Position numbers and translations under genes: made by a program. Under the pieces are notes generated by a model. It made no database searches and was not told the origin of the DNA. It was given only the letters and a program-made list of their open reading frames with translations. From Allodiplogaster sudhausi (Eukaryota > Nematoda > Chromadorea > Rhabditida > Diplogasteridae), in NCBI GenBank assembly GCA_945643635.1, contig CALZFC010000142.1:69501-133500 (forward strand): a stretch of 64,000 bases of DNA, read 5' to 3'. Below, piece by piece: positions 21,101-33,130 of the stretch. Positions within the stretch are counted from its first letter, which is position 1, and each line of letters opens with the position of its first letter.

Positions 21101-23117
21101 ACAGTCTGCATTCAAATACATATTCATAAAAAAAGTATCCTCAGATTTTGATTAAAAAGCTGTACCCGACTCAGTTTTAACTGCTCTTTCTTGTAGAATA
21201 AATATTATGTGGTAATTCGGTCTATATGACATATTAATGATCCAAAGAATGAATATTTTAACACCAGAATTTGGCCAAAAACACAAAAAGTCAATTTTAG
21301 GCCTTTATACTAATTTCTTTTGCATACAAAGTATATACCATTTTAAAGAGGATAACAAATTACATCGAATGGATTATTCCGTTTTAAAATTGATGAAGTT
21401 TTAAAGAAATTATGGTTTGCAGCCAAAGCCGAAATTTGCTCAGAAACCCATATTCAAATGCAAAAATACCCAAAAAAAATATCTGAGATTTTTCCTCGCA
21501 GAAACAAATTCTGTGTAGTTTTTCCTGCTCTTTCTCATGGACCATTCGGTTTTTTGGACGTAATAGTAAAAAAAAAAGTTATTGCCTGAAAACGACTTTT
21601 TAAAAACTTAAATTATAGAAAAGTCATATAAATATTATTTTTCGAAAATGGTGTCCACGGACTTTTTTGTGTAGTTTTGAACGAGGAATCGAACAGCAGT
21701 GAAAAGGTTATTGAGAAATATTAAGTATAACGGTAGTTATGGTCATCCAAAATTTAAGAACATTACGACTTATATCTAAGTGAAAAATTTTTTTCTAAAC
21801 TTTCTGACCGCCTAGACTTCGTTGTGAACACTAGATACATCCCTCAGAATGTTTTCAAGGTTGTAGAAAAATGATGAATTTCTAGGGCAGGCGCTCCTTG
21901 ACCATTACTGAGAGGCTCTCTTAAAGTGTTATTTTTTCGCATGGTTCAGTTTGTCTCGGCGAAAAAGATGATTCAGGAAGTTTGAATTATTTTCATCTTA
22001 TCGTTTCAGAATTATAGCCATGTTAAATATCACTGGTAGAGAATTGGCTATTGTATATATTTGAACCCTCCTATTTTGCAACGCTTTCTCGGCTAGAACA
22101 GGCGAGATGCTACAGTAGCGCTACAGAGCTTATAGTAGTGCTAGAGAAAATAGTTATTCCCGGATGATTCTTTTAACTTCATTTTCAATACTAACAATTT
22201 ACTACGTGTAATATGTCCATTGTTATGATAATTGTTTTTAAATTATAGGCGGATGCAGAAACTGCAGTAATGACAGTAATCCTGCGTTTCTTAAGCTAGC
22301 CTAAGAATTTTTTTGAATTAAAATTTAGCTTACAACGGTGTTCCTGTTCAGTTTTAAAAACATTGATGAAGGTGTATTGCCCCAGTCATTCTTGTCTATT
22401 TTTATTGTTGTCCTGTAAATTGAATTTAAAAACGGGGGCCGAAAACACGCTAAAGTCGCATGATTTGAACTTTAATTCATCAATTGTCAACTGCAAGACG
22501 TCATGAATGATTAATAGTGGAGTTGAAATGGCCTTAACAAATAATCGGATCAGTTATAAAGATGTCCAACATGGTTTAAACAGACAAAATGGTAACAATT
22601 CGCCGTCACATACGCACCAGGCCAGGCGCTGCGCTTTTGACCGCTGCGCAAATGACCGCTGCGCATTTGTCATACCCCCATTCAGTCCCTCGCGACGTAC
22701 TTGAAAGTCGGCTCACTTTTCGACTATCTACCATTACTAGTCACTATTACCTGCGTTACGCCGTTTTGGTGAGGGTTTTTAATCATTATGCTTATTATAA
22801 TGCTAGTTTGAAAGTGATGAAGTTCTGAATAAGATTAAATTTCGATTAAATTTGAAAATTAAATCACATTTGTATTTATAATATGATTAAATTTCGATTA
22901 AATATGAATGAAAATCGCATTTGAATTTTGTCATATCACTTTTAGGTGCCTAATGAGCTTCTCTCACATGCTGCGCCGCTCCACTCTCCCGTGGCTGTTC
23001 GACCGGCGCCGGTCTCCAGTCCATGCCAATGAACAACATGTCCAACACGTCCGTGACATCCGGACGGTCAGCACCTCACGCACTGGAACGCTTGTTCAAG
23101 GATTAGGATCCCATTAG
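17453..23117 (+). CDS. Nematode seven-transmembrane chemoreceptor (Srg/Srv-like)
   Basis: Eight exons join in phase to give 330 aa: 17453-17605, 17731-17776, 17894-18087, 19344-19493, 19665-19769, 19987-20076, 22686-22768 and 22946-23117. The length and seven hydrophobic segments fit serpentine receptors. These include TLVIVVMGALTFPTALFVYI (TM1), IFKIVIIHGLLDMAVYFSNL (TM2), QISFALAFNRLLTISW (TM3, with the N-R-L-L-T-I element after it) and IFIALLGTTFLIPLFFVL (TM4). A basic C-terminal tail follows. NRLL after TM3 and the R-x-P near the TM1 end are typical of the Srg superfamily; Srv is the best guess and other families are possible. Such receptors act in chemosensory neurons; the ligand is unknown. 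Introns 3 and 6 hold DNA transposons (18195-19325, 20152-22679), yet no coding exon is damaged. Confidence 0.85.
18139..18190. repeat. (TA)n microsatellite
   Basis: About 50 bp of TA directly next to the Tc1-like insertion at 18195, which duplicates a TA. Confidence 0.95.
18195..19325. mobile_element. Tc1/mariner-type foldback MITE, complete
   Basis: 1,131 bp flanked by TA (18193-18194 and 19326-19327). Ends read CAGTCCCGCCCAGG and its inverse. Each terminal inverted repeat is about 450 bp, with an 'aggggtcgg' tandem near the tip, leaving a core of about 200 bp without coding capacity. TA target site and CAGT termini are typical of Tc1/mariner. It sits in intron 3 of the chemoreceptor. Other copies: 8141-8981 and 11060-11119. 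Confidence 0.9.
19817..19931. repeat. Hairpin-forming inverted repeat in a chemoreceptor intron
   Basis: 'gaggttatgaaatgatctac...accgttcgaa' at 19817-19852 returns inverted at 19897-19931 around a spacer of about 45 bp. Possibly a tiny MITE; no target duplication is clear. Confidence 0.8.
20152..22679. mobile_element. 2.5-kb long-terminal-inverted-repeat DNA element, 8-bp target duplication
   Basis: Flanked by ATTCAGTC on both sides (20144-20151 and 22680-22687). Terminal inverted repeats start GGGGGTATGACAAATGCGCA and run about 390 bp (20152-20540 / 22290-22679). Next to the tips are two tandem 'gcgcagcggtca'-type words. The inside is AT-rich and has no transposase ORF. An 8-bp duplication fits hAT, P or Merlin transposases; the GG terminus leans to Merlin, but this is inference. 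The insertion is in intron 6 of the chemoreceptor, exactly at its 3' splice site. Confidence 0.88.
20816..21935. repeat. Second inverted repeat nested inside the 20152-22679 element
   Basis: About 115 bp at 20816-20933 ('gcctgccctagaaattcat', 'gggatgtatctagtgttc') returns inverted at 21824-21935. It flanks about 0.9 kb of AT-rich sequence without ORFs. It may be a separate foldback transposon that landed inside the larger one. Confidence 0.8.
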
Positions 23118-23727
23118 GGGACCCCTTAGGGTCCCAATGGAACCCTTAAGTGTCCCCATAGGTCACTTTTGTGTTCCCTAACCATTGTATTATTTAAGCT
23201 GTCTCCTGCAAATCTCACACATTGAAAGAAATCTTTCTCCGCTTCATCTTCTTCCATCTCTTCATTTGTATCAATATCCGTCGCGATTATTCTCCTACGT
23301 ATTGCCGATCGGAACAATATCAAATGTATCGTTTATTATAATAATGAAACTGGTTTAACTGATGAATGCTAAGAGTTCGCATGATGAATTTTAATTACGT
23401 GATGAGTTTAAAGAAAAAAATCATACGTATTCTCATGCTCGCATTAATAAATATCTGCTTTTTTCTCATCGGCGTTTTATTTGCAACCGAAATTTCATCT
23501 CCATAAACATATTTTCAAACATCACGTAATTTTTTCGTTCTCGCATTACAAAAAAGTATGTAAAATCACGTAATACGCAAATGTTTGTCCAAGCGCTGCG
23601 GTCATATTTTCCTGCTAAATATGAAAAGGCAGGCGGGGGGGGGGGGGAAGAGGGAATTTGGGACTGCATGCTTGCTCTCCTACTCATGATAAGAGTGGTG
23701 AAGAATAGGAATAGGAAGAAAGAGAAT

Positions 23728-23758
<31 letters not shown>

Positions 23759-26218
23759 AAGAAAGAAAGAAAAAGAGATAGAGCTAGAGATAGATAGAGA
23801 GTGGGAGGGAGGCAAAGGTAGAGAGAGAGACAGAGGGAGACAGAGAGAGAGAGAGAGAGAAAGAGAGAAAAGCGAATGTATCAGGATGGAGCAAGGAGGA
23901 GCGAAAAACGGAACAGACAAGCGGCTTGTAGATAATCGATACATGACAAGGGCGATTGCTGTATACTATTTTTTTAAGATTGTCCACGCTCCTTCTTTCC
24001 CCCTTGGTGAGAAAGTGTTCGAGAGATGGAGAAAGAGAAAGAGGGAGAGAGAAAGAGAGAGAGAGAGAAACAGAGAAACAAAGAGAGAGAGAGATTGAGA
24101 GAAAGAGAGTTTAAAAAAAAGAGAGAGAGAGATTGAGAGAAAGAGAGTTAAAAAAAAGAGAGAGAGTAACAGAGACAGAGATAAAGAGGCAGATGAAGAC
24201 GAAATTGATAAGAAACCAACGAGAGCGCCTCAAAGATACGAATCAGTCGAATTGAGAGATAGCCAAATATGACAGCAATCTAACAAGACAGGAATGCATT
24301 TGCTTTCAATTGGGACCAAGGAGACGCTTCTTCTTGCTGGTGAGTGCATTATTTACTTTTGCTTCATACATTTTTTTTTACTCTTTCAATTTCTAATGAA
24401 ATTATTCTTTGAATATATATTTTATTATTCCACCGTTCATACTAAGACATCAAAAAAATTTGATGAATTGCTAGAGAGAGAGAGAGAGAAAAATCCTAGC
24501 ATTCTATGAATAGTTCTCTAGAAAAACTCTGTCTTATCACTCATCATTTTCTCTTTTGCAACTGATGTAAAGTAGTGTTCCTTGTCTTCCCACTTGTCTT
24601 TAAGAAGATTCTCCCGTTTTTTTCCGCTGTTGCATTATCTGTTGTAGAATGATTACACAGATACATCCATACAAACATGAAAGTTGCGCTTAGCGGGTTA
24701 TGTTTGCCGAGAGCAGAAGAGTGTGGGCAGGAGAGAGAGAGAGAGAGTGAGAGAGAGAAAGAGAAAGATTTTGGGTTTGCATCGGATGGGAGAGTGAGAG
24801 AGTAAGAGAGATGAAGAGATAAAATAGGTAGAGACAACGAGAGAGAGAGAGAGAGAGAGGGCAAGAGAGCAAGAGAGAGAGAGAGAGAGAGCAAGATAAA
24901 GTGAGAAAGCGGAAGGGAAAAAGAGGAATTCACTTATATTGCGAACAAGGTACTATTTGAATTGAGATTCGGATGCATTGTGTGCAGGAGAGAGTGATGA
25001 GCGTATTGAGCGAGCGAGACGAGACAGGAAGAGAGCGAAATAGAGAGAGAAAGATAGAGAGAAGATACAGGTAGAGAGCGATAAACAGAGAGAGAGAGAG
25101 AAAGGCAGCATTAAGTAAGCACGGCAACAGCGCGGCCTGGCGACTCCTCTGCATTCTGACGCTTCAGGTCCAACAGGTAGCGAGCGGTCTCGACTTTTCT
25201 CCTTTCTTCCCCCGTTCTCTGCTTCTCTCTCTCTCTCTGCTTCTGTCTCTCTCTCGCTCTCTCTGTCTCTCTCTCCCTCTGCCTATCTGTCTCTTTCTCT
25301 CTCTTTCTCTCTCTCTTTACCTATCGGTCTCTGTCCATCTCTGTGCAACTTTCTCTAGCATTGCACTCCCGAGTTGTCATTTCGTCCCTTGGTTACCAAA
25401 TCCAGCATATCGCATCGCGCCATTTGGGTCTTCTTCTTTTCCTTTTCTTCCCCTTTCTTCACAGCCTTTTCCTTCTCGCCAGTCTTCCATTCCTCTTTCT
25501 TTTTCTTTTTCCGACTCCATTTTGCCATTTTCTGGTTGTCTGCCCCCCCCCTCCTTTTTTTATTTGCGTGTGCCAATTCAAGTATGTAGGCTACTGCGGC
25601 TAATCGTCCGGTTACGACTCGAGCTTTCTGCATACTTGCTACCACTTGCATACAGGTGATTGTGAGTCAGAATCTCTCTCTCTCTCTCTCTTCCTCGCAT
25701 TTTTTAAAAACTTTCTCACGTATTTATGAACGCTCTCTATTTCTCTATATCTCTATCTCTCATACTCACTCTCTTTCTCTCACACTTTCTCTCTCTCTCC
25801 CCCTCTCTCCCTCTTTCTTCCCTCTCTCTCTCTCTCCCTCTTTCTCTTTCTCTCTCTCTCTCTCTCTTCGCACAGATTACAACACTCGAGTGACTCGGGC
25901 CAGCTTTTGTCGCTGGCCTTGCGCGCGCCTTACGTGGTGTGTTGATGTCGGCCCATGAACCGGCTATCCGATCCCCTTTCTCTCTCTCTCTCTCTCTCTC
26001 TTTCTTTCTCTCTCTCTCTGCGTCTCTCTCTCTCTCCCTCTCTCCCTCTCTCTCTGCGTCTCTCTCTCCCTCTCTCAATCCATTCACTTCCCCATTTCAA
26101 TGCCACAGGGCACATATGGCTCAGCCGCTAAGAAACCACCAGTCGCGCGGTGTTGCTTCTTTCTTGTTCACACCGCCTAGGCGAGTAGATGACTCATCAT
26201 AGGCCATCTCACCCATCC

Positions 26219-26249
<31 letters not shown>

Positions 26250-26680
26250 GCTCCCATTCTCTCCCGCTCTTTCTCTCTCTATCTCTTTCCCTCTTCTTCT
26301 CTTCTCGCCCCTTTCTCTTCTCTCTCTTTCACTCTTCTTATCACTCTTGCTCCCTTTCTCTCTCTCTCCTTTTCTTTCTCCTCTCTCTGTCTCTCCCGTC
26401 TCACATCCTCTTCTCTCTCTCACCCTCTTCGTCACTTCCAACAACCGCTCTCTCACTTCACTCATAAGCAGCACATTTACATAGTCCTCTCGGTCTTCCA
26501 TTGCCCCCCTCTCCCACTCGAGTGCCTTTTCGGGTCTTTTCTTGACCTTTCTTAGCCCAGTCACTGGCAATGTTACAACAACGCAAATAGGTACTTAAAC
26601 ACGTGCCGCCCTATTTGGAACATCTTGGGCGTGTACGCTTAATTAATTAATTTAATTAATTATCATAAGATTGCCTAGCT
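23118..26680. repeat. Gene-poor region with GA/TC microsatellites
   Basis: Purine-rich GA tracts on the + strand at about 23725-23880, 24030-24180, 24720-24910 and 25020-25110. The strand bias flips, and TC tracts follow at about 25220-25320, 25665-25870, 25975-26080 and 26215-26420. Long open frames here are only Ser/Leu or Arg/Glu translations of these repeats. A possible lone exon end (ATG 24294, donor at 24339) has no partner. No gene supported. Confidence 0.8.
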
Positions 26681-27060
26681 GCATATAAAGGCCGCTAGAG
26701 GCAGTCCGATCGCATTTGGAATGCTAGGGCCAAGCACCCGCTATCAATCAACCCCGTTCGATTATATCACGCGCTTGTTGTGCATATGGCTAGTGATGAT
26801 CAGTTGCGAAAGAGAAGAGAGAGAGAGAGAAATAGAGAATAGGCGAGCGGCAGAAATTGGGCCTGGCCCCAGTTAGGAGCCAGAAAATATCAAACTCCTT
26901 TCACCCGTCCGTTATAACGTCTTTACTGTTTCTTTTTCTTTTTGTTTATAAACGCTTTGTCATAATATTAATCTTTTTCGTTTACCTTAGCAGTAATTCG
27001 ACCGAGTGGCTCTTCCAACGACTCTTTGAGTCAAGAGCATTAGAGAGGACCAACATCCTC
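26681..27060 (+). promoter_or_regulatory. Probable promoter and trans-splice acceptor of the ITIH-like gene
   Basis: A TATA-like 'gcatataaagg' lies at about 26681-26691. A pyrimidine-rich stretch ending 'tttaccttagcag' at about 26992 could serve as a spliced-leader or 5'-UTR intron acceptor about 68 nt before the ATG at 27061. Both are inferred from sequence alone. Confidence 0.4.
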
Positions 27061-30000
27061 ATGTCTACGCCACTCATCGCAACTCTGCTTCTCGTGGCGA
27101 CTGCGCAGGTTTTTCTTTCTTTCTTTTTTTGTCTACTATTTTTTTTCTTTAGCTTTTCCTTTATATTTCAATGTTACATTGGATTTAAATAATAACTTTC
27201 TTTCAAAGTTTTCAGACATGAAATTAAAGAGAAATTTTGGATATACAATGTATCTTCTTTTTTTCGTATGACAATGAGACTATCTTATTCATTTTTTGAA
27301 ATCAATAAAAAAAAAATAAAAATAAAAACATTTTTTTGAGATCGATGCCTCCATCGTCGTGCGCTACATGCACGTGAACACGGAGATCCAAGCGCGCTTC
27401 GCGACCACCGATCTACTGAGCGAGATCGAGAACACGGACACAAACGCCACTGAGGTCGGAGAGAAATTTGTTTTTGGCTCTATGCCAGGACTCGGCACTA
27501 AAAAAACAGTAAAGTATCCCAAGAATCCAAGTACGCACGCTTCCACGCGAGTTCCAAGAGCATTCCGTCCATTGAGACAGACCCGTAAATATTTATTTTA
27601 GCGGTACCAATATTTCTGCTCAGGACCCGTGTTTTGGAATTCAGCAGTTAATCGATATTTTAACCAATATGCATTTTCTAGTTTATTAGCGAAGAGTACT
27701 CGTGTTCTTGCTTCATTTTAAATCGTTGTTCTCTTTCAATTTTTCTTTTACACCTATTCTCCTCTCCTGCAGGTCGTCTACCTCGCAGAGATTCCGGAGA
27801 ATGCGTTTATTCGCAGCTTCCACTTGTCAGTCTCATTTTTTTTCTCGCTTGCTTCTCGTTAAATTACTTTTCAGTAAGTACGCCATTAACAGTAGCCGAC
27901 GGCTGTAAAAGTATATAATTAGTAACTGGGTACTCGTACATACGAGAAAGGGTTGCCATGGTTGCTCAAGTAGGCAATTCTATTACATATGTTGTCATAT
28001 GCAATTTTTTAGTTTAAAAAAGTTCGTACTTACTTACATACTATTTAAAAATTCAAAGAGGACTCGAGGTTTAATGTTAGTTGGCTGCTCAATAGGCAGT
28101 CTGAAAATTATCTTGCTGCTTGATATTCGCGTAGAGTGTACTCTACTATTCATAGTTGTAGGCATGAAAGGCAGGGAGGGGTACATGCAAACTAGCCATA
28201 TCTATTGTAAGTTTCCATTATCTTATCGTTCCTTACAATTAGTCGCGTAAAATGCGTTGACAATGAGCACTATTGCCTTTCGGAAGAAGACCAAGAACAT
28301 TCCTTGGCCGATTCGAACCATCTTATCTCATTTGACAAAAAAAAGAAAGATAGCGCTAGAAACTCAAGTAGTGATCATTGAAATAGCTGTTAAAGTTTTA
28401 ATACTCAGATCTTAATCATAAAATAAACATATATACATATCTATAAAGCGCCTTGTCGAAATCGGGAAAAAAAAATTATGAAAGAAATTAAAAAAAATCT
28501 ATATTTAAAAATCTTAATTAGTAAATGAATTTTATAAATAAAGATATGAACCACTTAACAGAGAACAAAATGGCGTCATCACTCACGGAGTCATTCGGCC
28601 AAAGGACGACGCTGAGCAAGAGTACGAAGAGGCGCGCAAGGCCGGCAAGTCGGCGGCGCACTTGAGAAAGGCGTTGGTTTTTTTTATTATTTTTAATTAA
28701 TTAATTAAACAAATTAATTAATTAATTTTTTTTAAACTAAAAGTTTAATTATATAGTATTTTCATACTTTTATAATTTAATTAAAATAAATTATCATGCG
28801 ATAATTTATTTTAATTTAGATTTGAAGTTTTATAACAAAAAATTTATTTTTTTTAAAGAAATAACAAACGCTTCGAGCTTCAAGTCACACTGGCGCCCCT
28901 CGCCACCATCGGCTTCAATCTGACGTATCAAGAGGTGCTCCAGAAGAGGGACTACATGTACAGGCATGTCGTCAGCGTGCGATCTCGGCTGGTATGATTC
29001 ATTCTCTAAGCCAATTATTTGCATGATTTATAATAATTAAGAAAATTTATTCAAATATATATTTCCATATTGTGCTTTGTGTATGATACATGAAGAATAT
29101 AATAGAATAGAAATTGTGCTGCAGCTGCTTTATGCGTATGCTCCTTTTTTTATATTTTGAAAAAAAAAACAATTTACTTTTTTTTTTATAAATATAAAAA
29201 CAAAACATGTTGACCAATTTTTGGACCAAATTTTTTTTTACCAATTTTTTCGTGACCAAATTGTTTCTTAACCAAATGTTTTCTTGACCAAATGTCATGC
29301 ATGCAGCCAATCGTGAATCTCGAAGTGAACGTGCTCATCGCCGACCGCAACAACTTCTCGCGCATCCACGTACCGCGCTATGCGGAGGGCATCGCAGAGC
29401 TGCCCGTCGAGCAGCTGCTCAGCCTGCCGCGTTAGCAATAATTTATATTCATTAAAAATAAATAAATAAATAAATAAAGCTTTAAAGGAGGGCGAACACC
29501 GAAAATTGCCACGGCTCTTCGCATTCTCATTATCTTCTGTCTCCAGATCCCTAATAAGGCTCTCATTCCATTCAGAAGACGATCGTGTGATGGTGCAGTC
29601 GGCGGCGGACACGACAGGCTCGATCGCGTACATCTCGTACGACGCGCGCCACGACGTCGAGCAGGGCGAGCTCATCGTCCTTTTCAACACGACAGCCATG
29701 CCGGGGACGTCGGAGATTCAAGTGGTCAGAACGTTACATAATAATTCAACTCTTTCTAAAGACTCTAATAATTTAATTATTTCGAAGGACTGCAATAATC
29801 CAACTCTTTCTAAGGACTCTAATATTTCATTATCTTTCTATAGAGTCTAACTCTTTCTATGGACTCTAACATTTCAGGACTCTAATAATTCAATTTTTTG
29901 TTTACTGAGTATATTAAAGCAAAATACACATACTAACATTAAACTTTCCCCTTGAGGTCAACGGCTACTTCCTGCACCAGTACACGCCGCCTGATGACGT

Positions 30001-33000
30001 GGTCGCCGCGAACAAGTCCGTCGTCTTCGTTCTCGACAAGAGCGGCTCGATGAAGGGCAGAAAGCTCAAGCAGGTCTTGGATTCGGGTGATATTGTCGTG
30101 TTAATGAGGAATTGTATTTTTTTTTTGCAATAATTAAGCGAAATAAATATTGATTTTCTAAATTAAATTACATAAATATCAGCTACAAGACGCGATGCTC
30201 GAGATCATCGACGACATTGGCGAGCACGACCGCATGAGCATCGTCACGTTCGACAGCCACGTCCACGCGTGGGAGGAGCGTCTCGTGCGGCTGACTGCCG
30301 AGACGAAGGACGCCGCTAAAGAGGTCATTTGAGAGATCTTCTGTAATCCGTAATTTTTTTATCGCTTTAATTTAATTGTCCTCATTAGAAGCATCATTCT
30401 TCTTTATCACACATTTTCATTATTATTTGGTACAGAACTAGTACATAACTATTTGGTCCAGTGGGACTGCTTCACCGAACAACATTGATGACCAAACGAG
30501 AAATGAATCTCGCTGATTGCCTCGAGTCTTACAATTAGAGGTATAGGTGTTATTATTGAATTGCTTAAGAATGTTTAGACATTTTAGACATTTTTCTTAT
30601 ATCTGCAGTTTATCCGCTCGATGGAGGCGAAAGGCGGCACGAACGTCGCTGCTGCGCTCCAACGTGCACTCGGCATGCTGCGCGTCTCGCAAGCCGAGTC
30701 GCCTTCGTTCATGGCGCACGTCATGCTGCTCACGGACGGACGCGCGACCGTTGGCGCCAAGGTTAATTATAATTAATTAATTAATTACTTAAGTAATATT
30801 GACCTAAAAAACCTTGAAATAATAGCTGAAATATCTTAAAATTTTAAGGATCCTAAATAATATCTACTTTGTTTTTGGCAAAGAGATGATCAAGACAAGG
30901 GAAAAGGTACTGTCAGTTTGAGAGATCCACCTTGAATTTGGGCCTCCTTGAAGCCTTAACAAACCATGTTTTCGAGTAGTATTTAAGTTGGAACAGCTAA
31001 CCAACCCTAGTTTCCGGGCCCAATACCTCCTTCCCCAATATATTTTACTGGGTCCTGGACAGTGGTTTTTTTTTCCTGGATAAAGGTGAAAAAGATTGTA
31101 ACATCTGTAAGCGGTGTATGAATAAAAAAAAGTAATTGACTAAATTAATTAATGTGTTAATTAATCACTTTCAGACGCACGGCGCCATCATGGAGGCCGT
31201 CTTCGCGGACGCCGCTTCCGACTCGTTCGCTGTCAACTCGATTTCATTCGGCGCCGACGCCGACTACACGCTGATGAAGAAGCTGGCGTCGAGGCACGCA
31301 GAAGGGGGCGGCATCGCAAGGCGCATCTTCGAGAGCGCCGACGCGCAAGTGCAGATTTCTGGTGGGTGTTTTTAATTGGCCTAAAAGGCTGATCTTTTTT
31401 CTCCTTCTTCTTCTCTTGAACGTTGCTCTCGTGAGCTTTGAGGATTTCTGTTTTTTCTTTTCTTTTTTTTGGCCTTTCTTTTTTTATCGCGTTCTCTTTC
31501 ACTCTGACTTTGAGAGCGTTATTTATGTTTCATTTGTATTTTTAAAATACTTATTTCTACGGTTTTGCCTCGTAAATGCTAACAATTCTGCTTTGCTTCC
31601 TATACAAATGAATTCGCATATGTTTGCATAATAATTCTCACTTAGGCTTCTACCACGAGGTCGCCTATCCGTTGCTTCGTCATCTGCGCATCCGGTACCT
31701 CGATGAGGCAGTGGACGCCTCATCGGTCGTCTCCGCTTCAGAGCAGGCCTTCCTGCACGCGGGCGACGAGTTCTTCCAGCTCGGAAGGTTCATGGACGAG
31801 CCGGAGAAGGGCGTCGTCACGGCAACAATCACTGGCGAGACGGCCGATGGCGCGATTGACGAGGTATACATATTTTCTGTAAAAAAAAACTATTTTTTAT
31901 TCTCCTTTTGCTGTTTTAAAATTTTGTTTTCTTTTTTGCAATAATATTTTTGTTGCTTCAGAAAGCTTTATAGGTTTTATTGAAATTTAAAATTGTAACC
32001 CAACATCAATTCACAATCGACCGTCAGCCGCAATTTGCAGAAGACCGAAGTGACGGCAGCGTCCGGCTGCGTAAATGGCGCGCTCGTACCGGCGGCTGCA
32101 GCCGCGGCCGACGCTCGCTCCATCGCCGTCTGCGGCGGCGCAACGGACGCGTCCATCGGCGGCTTCGTCGAGCGCATGTGGACGCACATGAGGTAAGCAT
32201 TCTTTTAGATTTCATTTTTTCTATCATTTTTAAAAAAATCTTTTAAAACAATTAAAAATTGTTTGTTTATCGCAGTCATTCGCAGTCACTTTAAAAAAAA
32301 ACACACACACATTTCTGCCCAGTAAAAATAATATTGACGCAACAATATTATTGCATTCTTACAATATGACGCGATTACTTCGCAATCTCCGCTTTTCTGG
32401 ATCTAGAAGAAGCGTCTTAATGTGTTAATTTTTTTGCCTTTTAGCATTCTCAAGTACGAACGAATGCGTGAGGCGTTCTCGCTGACCGACGCCGAGAAGG
32501 CGAACGTTGCCGCGCAGATCAAGCAGCTCGCGCTTAAGGTCTGTTTTTTTTACCACACTAAAAATGTATTAAATATGGTTTTGCTTGTAAATGTTGCCAC
32601 ATACTACTACTTGAATGATATTAGTTTTAAAAAAGGCAATCGCTTGTTCTACCTGAACTATTTGCGTAATTCATTAGTAGTCTTTAAAGTAGCCAAAAAG
32701 GCACGTTTTTGCCTGACGAAAGGCCGAGAGCATGTGAATTTGAAAGAAGCGACGCACAGGAAATATATATCTTACTTCATAAAACACTTATCTCGTTCAG
32801 TACGGCTTCGTCACATCGCAGACGTCAATGGTGGTCGTTCTTCCTTCGCTCGAGGGCAGCAGCGGAGACGAGATCGCGCTCGAAGATAACGACTTTGACG
32901 AAGAGGTCCTTTCTCATCTGATTCCTCCGGCCGAGCAGCGACTGCTGCAGCACGGCGGTGGATGGCCACTTTTGCTTGCTGCGATCTCCGCGGCGGTCGC

Positions 33001-33130
33001 CGCCGTGGCCGGCGCCGCCTTTGCCGCGCACAGACACCGCGCAAAAGGCGCATCCAATCGCAGAAAAGCAGATCATCCAGAGAATCCAGCGAGTCGACCA
33101 CTCACCGCGCCGGTACCTCAGGAAGAATGA
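27061..33130 (+). CDS. ITIH-like protein: VIT + vWA domains with C-terminal membrane anchor
   Basis: Fifteen exons are phase-consistent: 27061-27108, 27341-27454, 27773-27825, 28562-28672, 28859-28991, 29307-29430, 29576-29724, 29957-30073, 30183-30323, 30609-30761, 31175-31361, 31646-31863, 32041-32192, 32445-32538 and 32801-33130. The product is 707 aa. Residues 1-16 look like a short signal peptide. About 17-155 is a VIT domain (IQARFATT, EIPENAFI, LTYQEVLQ). About 262-440 is a vWA domain with a full metal-binding MIDAS set: DKSGSM, GGTN and LLTDG. YGFVTSQTS near 600 is the usual ITIH C-terminal motif. About 652-675 is a hydrophobic helix (WPLLLAAISAAVAAVAGA) followed by a basic tail. Vertebrate ITIH proteins are secreted and bind hyaluronan; this one is probably tethered to the cell surface. 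Coding GC is much higher than in the introns. Confidence 0.93.
29486..29550. mobile_element. Truncated TTAA MITE in ITIH intron 6
   Basis: After TTAA (29482-29485) comes AGGAGGGCGAACACCG, matching the ends of the elements at 48019-48195 and 6609-6772. The right end is not found; the element runs towards the acceptor of the exon at 29576. Confidence 0.6.

Noticed and set aside
23684..26570. Several long open frames rich in Ser/Leu or Arg/Glu
   Set aside because: They are translations of GA/TC microsatellites, open on both strands, without splice or family support.
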